A stretch of DNA of 8,640 nt. It comes from Alphaproteobacteria bacterium. GTDB taxonomy: Bacteria; Pseudomonadota; Alphaproteobacteria; UBA3830. Of the stretch, positions 4,226 through 8,640 are shown one piece after another. Where the stretch lies: the NCBI GenBank assembly GCA_025998595.1, contig BNWE01000053.1:1-8640 (forward strand), given 5' to 3'. The notes beneath the pieces were generated by a model. The model saw only the letters and a list, made by a program, of their open reading frames with translations, was not told the origin of the DNA and searched no databases. Both the position numbers and the translations under genes were made by a program. Each line of letters opens with the position of its first letter. Positions within the stretch are counted from its first letter, which is position 1.

Positions 4226-4975
4226 ATGAAGCTGCTCGCGATAGCAATAAGCGTGTCCAGCATCATGCTGGCGGAGGCTGATTATTTTTGTGAACATGAA
4301 AAAGGCTGGCATTGGTACCAATCGATTCCTGAGCCAGATGATGAAAAAGAAAAGCCAGATTCAAAGTTAGGTTTGCCAGCGCTCGAAAGATTGAAGAAAT
4401 ATCAGCAAGAATTGGAAGAAGCTAAAGCGGAAGCTGTTCTGAATCCATCTCCGCAGAATGTGGCGCACTATCAGCGAATGCAGTACGCAATGCTGGAAAA
4501 ATCTGGGGTTTTTGCGAAAGTATGGATGCAAAATGTATACAAAGATCAATCTTTGGATTATACGCAGAAATTTCCAGTATCTGCTGGAGCGAGACACATA
4601 TATCTTCGAGAACAGCGGGAGGAAAGGGAGCAGAAAATCCAGAAACTTTCCCAAGAATATGGACTATTTTTCTTTTTCAAGAACGAATGTCCATATTGTG
4701 ATGCATTTGCTCCGGTTGTTAAGGGGTTCAGCGAAAAATACGAATGGGAAGTGCTGGCCATTAGTGAATTTGGCGAGAAAAACGAGCTGTTTCAGCGAAA
4801 TGTTCGCGACAACGGATTGGCGGAAACTTGGGGCGTAAATACATATCCGTCTCTTTTTGCGGTAAATCCGGAAACTGGACACGTAATTCCAATTGCTGTT
4901 GGTATGATATCCATCGAGGAAATGGAGGAACGCATTTTGTCCATCGTTGGTGATGAAAATGGAGAAGAAAAATGA
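4226..4975 (+). CDS. traF: TraF, thioredoxin-like F-type pilus assembly protein
   Basis: TraF is a periplasmic thioredoxin-fold protein of the F pilus assembly and mating-pair apparatus. From ATG 4226 it has 249 residues (F TraF has 247). It starts with a signal peptide (MKLLAIAISVSSIMLAEA), followed by the family's KGWHWYQ, a glutamate/lysine-rich helix, and the C-terminal fold with YGLFFFFKNECPYCDAF and YPSLFAVNP. The CPYC pair (residues 155 and 158) suggests a disulfide-active site, which F-plasmid TraF has lost. The frame is open back to ATG 4121, which overlaps the traN stop, giving 284 residues. I prefer 4226 because the signal peptide would otherwise be internal, and because 4131-4221 is repeat. 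No good Shine-Dalgarno precedes 4226. ATG 4175 is a third option. The stop overlaps traH. Confidence 0.93.
   Translation: MKLLAIAISVSSIMLAEADYFCEHEKGWHWYQSIPEPDDEKEKPDSKLGLPALERLKKYQQELEEAKAEAVLNPSPQNVAHYQRMQYAMLEKSGVFAKVWMQNVYKDQSLDYTQKFPVSAGARHIYLREQREEREQKIQKLSQEYGLFFFFKNECPYCDAFAPVVKGFSEKYEWEVLAISEFGEKNELFQRNVRDNGLAETWGVNTYPSLFAVNPETGHVIPIAVGMISIEEMEERILSIVGDENGEEK
4257..4271. repeat. Palindrome copy D (CCAGCATCATGCTGG)
   Basis: It differs from copies A and C at two positions that pair with each other, so the hairpin and its TCA loop are kept. It starts exactly 50 bases after copy B and shares a similar left flank (AATAAG-GTG). It lies within the traF signal peptide, encoding SSIMLA (residues 11-16). 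Confidence 0.8.
4961..4967 (+). promoter_or_regulatory. traH ribosome binding site
   Basis: GGAGAAG lies four bases before ATG 4972, inside the end of traF. It supports the coupled ATGA start. Confidence 0.6.
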
Positions 4976-6330
4976 AAAAATCTGTTGTTTTATGTGTATT
5001 AATTTACGAGAACGTTTTCGGAGGTATAGGCGCGAATCTCGAGAGTTTTTTCAACAAACTTGGCACCACCAGTAACTCGACAAGTCCGGGAGTGCATCAA
5101 GATCAAAGTGCTGGATACTACAGTGGAGGTGGGCTCAGTCTGAGAAATCGCACGAAAAATGCTCAAATGGCAATGCTTCAATTGCCGAGTTTTAAGGCGG
5201 GATGTGGCGGTATCGACATGTTTCTCGGTGGTTTTTCTCACATCAGTAGTCAGCAGTTAGTGCAAACTCTGAAATCCATAGGCACCAGTGCCGCAACCTA
5301 TGCTTTCAAGTTAGCGATAAAAACAGTAGCTCCCATGGTGGAAACGGCCATGGCGGAGTTGGAGAATATTGCGTCAAAAATTAATCAGGCGAATATCAAT
5401 TCCTGCGAGACTGCCGCAACACTGCTGGGCGGAATTCTTCCGAAATCTGATCTTACTAGCCGACATTTGTGCACTTCCATGGGAACGAGTTCGAACATGT
5501 TCAAGGATTGGGCTGCTGCACGCCAAGGTTGTGGCAATGGAGCGGAACGATCCTCTACAATGCCCAGGAAAAATGATCTGCAAGATTATAAGGATATTTT
5601 GTTCGACGAATTCAATGTCGCTTGGGAGGTTATCAAGCGAAACAATCAATTGAAATCAGATACAGAATTGGCTCATCTGTGCATGACTTTGTCCGGAACA
5701 ATTGTTGCTTTCAAAGAAGGCGAAAGAAGAAGAGTCGTTACCTACGAAAGTAAAGCGGATGACGATCTCATCAAGGCTCTTTTTGAAGGGGGAGACACTG
5801 AAATCTACGCATGTGCTGGAAGCAACAAAGAAAAATGCCTGAATGTTGAAAAACACAAATACACAATTCCGGCGGCCAAGTCGTTTGCGATGAAAGTGCG
5901 AAAAATGCTAGAAGACATCACCCACAAAGCCACCAAAGACGAAGCGTTATCTCAGCAGGAAATTGCGTTTATTGGCTCAGTGCGTTTGCCTGTCTACAAG
6001 ATGGTCAATGTGCTAGCCACCTATCGGAGAGCGGAATTTCATCTGCAGGATTTCACGGACATTATCAGCGTTGATTTTATTCACCAATATGTAACAGAAG
6101 TTTTAGATTTAATGTTGCAAGAAGTCTCGAATTTGAGGAATGCTCAGGTATCAAACGAAGAAATCAGTCGGTTTATTGCGCAATTGCAGATGGCGAAAGC
6201 CAACATAAACCGCAAAAGGAAAATGGCCTATGAGCAAATAAATCAGATGCTACTTATGATTGAAAGCACAAAGATTTATGAAAAGAAACTGGAGCACACT
6301 TTCGACTCCCTGCAAAAGGGAGCGCAATAA
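4972..6330 (+). CDS. traH: TraH, F-type pilus assembly and mating-pair protein
   Basis: TraH is a periplasmic or outer-membrane-associated protein needed to assemble the F pilus. The 452-residue length matches the family (about 458 in F). Conserved blocks appear in order: FFNKLGTTSNSTSPG and AGYYSGGGLSLRNR (residues 26-60), FKAGCGGIDMFLGGFSHIS (about 74-93), the helical region with VAPMVETAMAELENI, and NSCETAATLLGG (about 143-154). The C-terminal part has charged helices likely to form a coiled coil (about 398-448). A short hydrophobic start (VVLCVLIYENVFGGIGA) serves as the signal peptide. It overlaps traF by 4 bases, and its TAA shares one base with the traG ATG. It appears intact. Confidence 0.96.
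   Translation: MKKSVVLCVLIYENVFGGIGANLESFFNKLGTTSNSTSPGVHQDQSAGYYSGGGLSLRNRTKNAQMAMLQLPSFKAGCGGIDMFLGGFSHISSQQLVQTLKSIGTSAATYAFKLAIKTVAPMVETAMAELENIASKINQANINSCETAATLLGGILPKSDLTSRHLCTSMGTSSNMFKDWAAARQGCGNGAERSSTMPRKNDLQDYKDILFDEFNVAWEVIKRNNQLKSDTELAHLCMTLSGTIVAFKEGERRRVVTYESKADDDLIKALFEGGDTEIYACAGSNKEKCLNVEKHKYTIPAAKSFAMKVRKMLEDITHKATKDEALSQQEIAFIGSVRLPVYKMVNVLATYRRAEFHLQDFTDIISVDFIHQYVTEVLDLMLQEVSNLRNAQVSNEEISRFIAQLQMAKANINRKRKMAYEQINQMLLMIESTKIYEKKLEHTFDSLQKGAQ
6314..6322 (+). promoter_or_regulatory. traG ribosome binding site
   Basis: AAAAGGGAG lies seven bases before ATG 6330 and marks that start clearly. Confidence 0.65.
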
Positions 6331-8640
6331 TGGACATATACACCATAGGTGGTGGCGAAATCGTCTACGAAGTTCTGAAATCCGTATCCATGTGTTTGAA
6401 TGGAGGCGGAGGAACACTGCGCGGCATGCTCACAATCGGAAGCATGGCTGCCGCTTTCATGGTGTATTTCATGATTTTGTACGGCAATATCGAGCAGATT
6501 TTGAGAACTTGGGCGTTGCCGTTGATGCTCATGCTGCATTTGCTGTTTCTGCCGACGGCTACGGTTTGGATCAAAGATACCATCACAAAATATCATTACA
6601 AAATCGACAAAGTGCCATATGGACTGGCTGTTTTTGCATCGAATATCAGCAAAATCGGTTTGGCTCTTACCGAAATGGTGGAGCAGAATTTCTCTACACC
6701 GGACGATATGAAATATCAGAAAAGCGGCATGATGTTTGGATCGGATATTTTGGAAAGATCGAAGACGTTCAAAATAGTAAATCCGAATTTTCGCGAAAAT
6801 ATGAGGAATTTCGTCGGGCAATGCGTAAAATACGACATCATGCTGAATGGAAAATATTCATTCGAACAATTGCGGAATTCCTCTGATTTGTGTGGACTGG
6901 TTACGAGCAATTCATCTCAAAACAGAGGCATATTTTGGATACCAATAGACGGCAGGGGCAAAGCTACCTATGTAACTTGTGCTGGAGCAGTGCAGAAATT
7001 CAATCAGGCTTGGGCGGCGGAATTGGATAAGTCGTTTTCTATCTTGGGACGACAGTTTTTCAGCGGAAGATTCATAGGCCATTCTGGAGCCCATCAGAAT
7101 AAATTCGTGATGAATTCTAGCATGGAAGGCGCTTTGAAACGCGAAATCGTCGGGAATTTGCAGAGTACAGCTGCATATCTGGGAGACTTGTCATCATCGG
7201 CGGAAGAAGTTCTAAAGCAAAATGTCATGATCAACGCTCTAGAAGACAGCGCTTCCGAGAATTCCAAAGCTGCTGGAAACCTTCTTTCTTATTCCGAAAG
7301 TAAAGCTTTGCTTCAAGAAAATTATTCCTTTGAAACTGTAGGTCGTCTTGCGGCGAAACTCCTTCCCATAATGAAAGCCGTGATCGAGGCTTTGGCCTAC
7401 GCGTGTTTCGTATTCATTATTCCGCTGTGTATGATCCCAAGCGGCTATAAATTTCTCATGAATTGGATAGCGATTTTAGTGTGGCTACAGGCGTGGCCGC
7501 CAATGTACGCGATTTTGAATTTCATAATGAACATTGCTGCGCGAGCGTCAACTCTTTCAGAAATTGGCACTGCCGGAGGATTCACTATTGCCAATTATGT
7601 CGGGATATCAGATGCAAACGCCGAAATGAAAATCCTTGCTGGATATTTGGCCATGAGCATTCCATTTATCTGCATTGCGGTTGTGAAAGGAGTCGGAACT
7701 TTTGTGCATCTGGCCGGACAAATGACTGGAACAAGTATGCAGGCAGCGTCTTCCGGAGCGGCTGAAATAGCAGCTGGAAATTTTTCCTATGGAAACGTAA
7801 GTATGGGCAACACTCAGCTGGGGAATTATTCGCAGTTGCAGCGGAATTTCAGCAGCTCTTTAGTGGCGGCGGATCATACGCTAATGCAGGGTAGAGAACA
7901 GGTGAGATACGGTGCAGACGGCAGTCATTTGTTTACGCAACAAGTCAGCTCCGGTAGTGTAAACGGCACCTTTGATTCCGGCGAAAGTATTGCTCAAAGC
8001 GTGATGTTGCAAAAGGCTCGTAGCGAATTGAGGGGCACGGAAACGTCTCTGGCTCAAGCAAATAGCATACGAGACAGCAGTGCCATGGATCTATCGCGGC
8101 AAGTCAGTCAATCCATCAACGACAATACGACTGATACTTTGGGACTCAGCGGTTCTCAGGCACAGACTTTTCAGAAGGCGCTGAGAGTGGTAACGGGACA
8201 CGGAAATACCGACGACTATTCACAGGCTTCACATACAACAGCAGGGGTTAATGGAGGAATTGGAAAAGGATCAATTTTTGGAGGAGGAATTAGTGGCAAT
8301 ACGAGCGCAGATGCGCGCAATGCCAAAAATTTCAACGAAAGTCATCAATCTCAAAATGATATGAGCTATAATGAAGCGTCTGGAATAGTAAAGAGTTACG
8401 CCAATTCCGTCGCACATTCCAACGCCAATAGCGAGGTTAAGAGTTCAGCGGACAAGTATCTGCAAAGTGTTGAGAAATCTGAAACTCTTGGCGCGAGAAA
8501 AAGCGCTCTGGAACAGGAGCTACACAGCATGACTGAATCCTTCAGCAAGAATAGAAGCATTGGAATGTCAACGAAAATGTCTCTGCATGATGATGCCCGA
8601 GAAGAATTAGTGCAGAGCCTGGGAGTCAGTCATGAAGAAG
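6330..8640 (+). CDS. traG: TraG, mating-pair stabilisation and pilus assembly protein (3' end beyond window)
   Basis: TraG is the large inner-membrane protein of F-type systems. Its N-terminal part is needed for pilus assembly and its C-terminal part for mating-pair stabilisation. The frame is open for 770 codons to the window edge, against about 940 residues in F TraG, so about four-fifths is likely present. The start MDIYTIGGGEIVYEVLKSV is typical. Hydrophobic segments lie at about residues 33-80, 345-408 (with FVFIIPLCMIPSGYKFLMN and WLQAWPPMYAILNF) and 434-467. They match the TraG_N-type membrane domain, with a soluble loop between residues 85 and 340. Beyond residue 470 the sequence is rich in serine, glutamine, asparagine and glycine (for example SIFGGGISGNTS) and soluble, as expected of the periplasmic C-terminal part. 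It starts at the traH stop (TAATG) with a strong ribosome site. No lesion is visible. Confidence 0.94.
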   Translation, partial: MDIYTIGGGEIVYEVLKSVSMCLNGGGGTLRGMLTIGSMAAAFMVYFMILYGNIEQILRTWALPLMLMLHLLFLPTATVWIKDTITKYHYKIDKVPYGLAVFASNISKIGLALTEMVEQNFSTPDDMKYQKSGMMFGSDILERSKTFKIVNPNFRENMRNFVGQCVKYDIMLNGKYSFEQLRNSSDLCGLVTSNSSQNRGIFWIPIDGRGKATYVTCAGAVQKFNQAWAAELDKSFSILGRQFFSGRFIGHSGAHQNKFVMNSSMEGALKREIVGNLQSTAAYLGDLSSSAEEVLKQNVMINALEDSASENSKAAGNLLSYSESKALLQENYSFETVGRLAAKLLPIMKAVIEALAYACFVFIIPLCMIPSGYKFLMNWIAILVWLQAWPPMYAILNFIMNIAARASTLSEIGTAGGFTIANYVGISDANAEMKILAGYLAMSIPFICIAVVKGVGTFVHLAGQMTGTSMQAASSGAAEIAAGNFSYGNVSMGNTQLGNYSQLQRNFSSSLVAADHTLMQGREQVRYGADGSHLFTQQVSSGSVNGTFDSGESIAQSVMLQKARSELRGTETSLAQANSIRDSSAMDLSRQVSQSINDNTTDTLGLSGSQAQTFQKALRVVTGHGNTDDYSQASHTTAGVNGGIGKGSIFGGGISGNTSADARNAKNFNESHQSQNDMSYNEASGIVKSYANSVAHSNANSEVKSSADKYLQSVEKSETLGARKSALEQELHSMTESFSKNRSIGMSTKMSLHDDAREELVQSLGVSHEE

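Noticed and set aside
466..4271. Palindromes as a CRISPR or regular repeat array.
   Set aside because: There are four copies at irregular distances, mostly inside genes, with no spacer pattern.
6260..6886. Open frames of about 180-210 codons on both strands across the start of traG.
   Set aside because: They are shadows of TraG, whose own frame is open, recognisable and preceded by a good ribosome site.

Overview
The window is one continuous stretch of an F-type (Tra/Trb) type IV secretion and conjugation operon, all on the + strand. The order is traW - traU - trbC - traN - traF - traH - traG, as in F-like plasmids and in the integrative conjugative elements of Rickettsiales (RAGE-type elements). 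Every product was assigned by recognising family sequence, without database searches. The base composition is moderate. Short palindromes lie inside or against the ends of genes, which recalls the palindromic elements of intracellular Alphaproteobacteria (Rickettsiales/Holosporales-like). That host assignment is an inference and only moderately secure.

Region by region: 1-122 holds a possible C-terminal tail of an upstream gene, a possible traW signal-peptide remnant and a small hairpin. 123-494 encodes the C-terminal domain of TraW with an unusual, repeat-derived tail. 491-1477 is intact traU. 1447-2022 is trbC, starting at TTG inside the end of traU. 2019-4124 is traN, broken twice: by a 236-bp non-coding insertion with terminal inverted repeats and a 10-bp target duplication, and by an in-frame TGA at 3498-3500. 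4226-4975 is traF, which keeps a CPYC thioredoxin-type motif. 4972-6330 is traH. 6330-8640 is traG, which runs off the window. No gene-free stretch exceeds 300 bases, and I saw no promoter, terminator, tRNA, rRNA or CRISPR array.

The genes are translationally coupled: ATGA overlaps at 491, 2019, 4121 and 4972, and TAATG at 6328. TraW, TraU, TrbC, TraF, TraH and TraN are periplasmic or outer-membrane proteins that build the conjugative pilus and stabilise mating pairs. TraG is the large inner-membrane component that works in both steps.

The most notable features are non-coding. One is the MITE-like element in traN. The other is a family of four short palindromes (core CCAGCGTCACGCTGG) at or near gene ends. 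One copy shows a paired base change that keeps the hairpin, and two copies follow a longer shared module. Together with the broken traW and traN, this looks like a transfer operon recently invaded by small repeats and beginning to decay.
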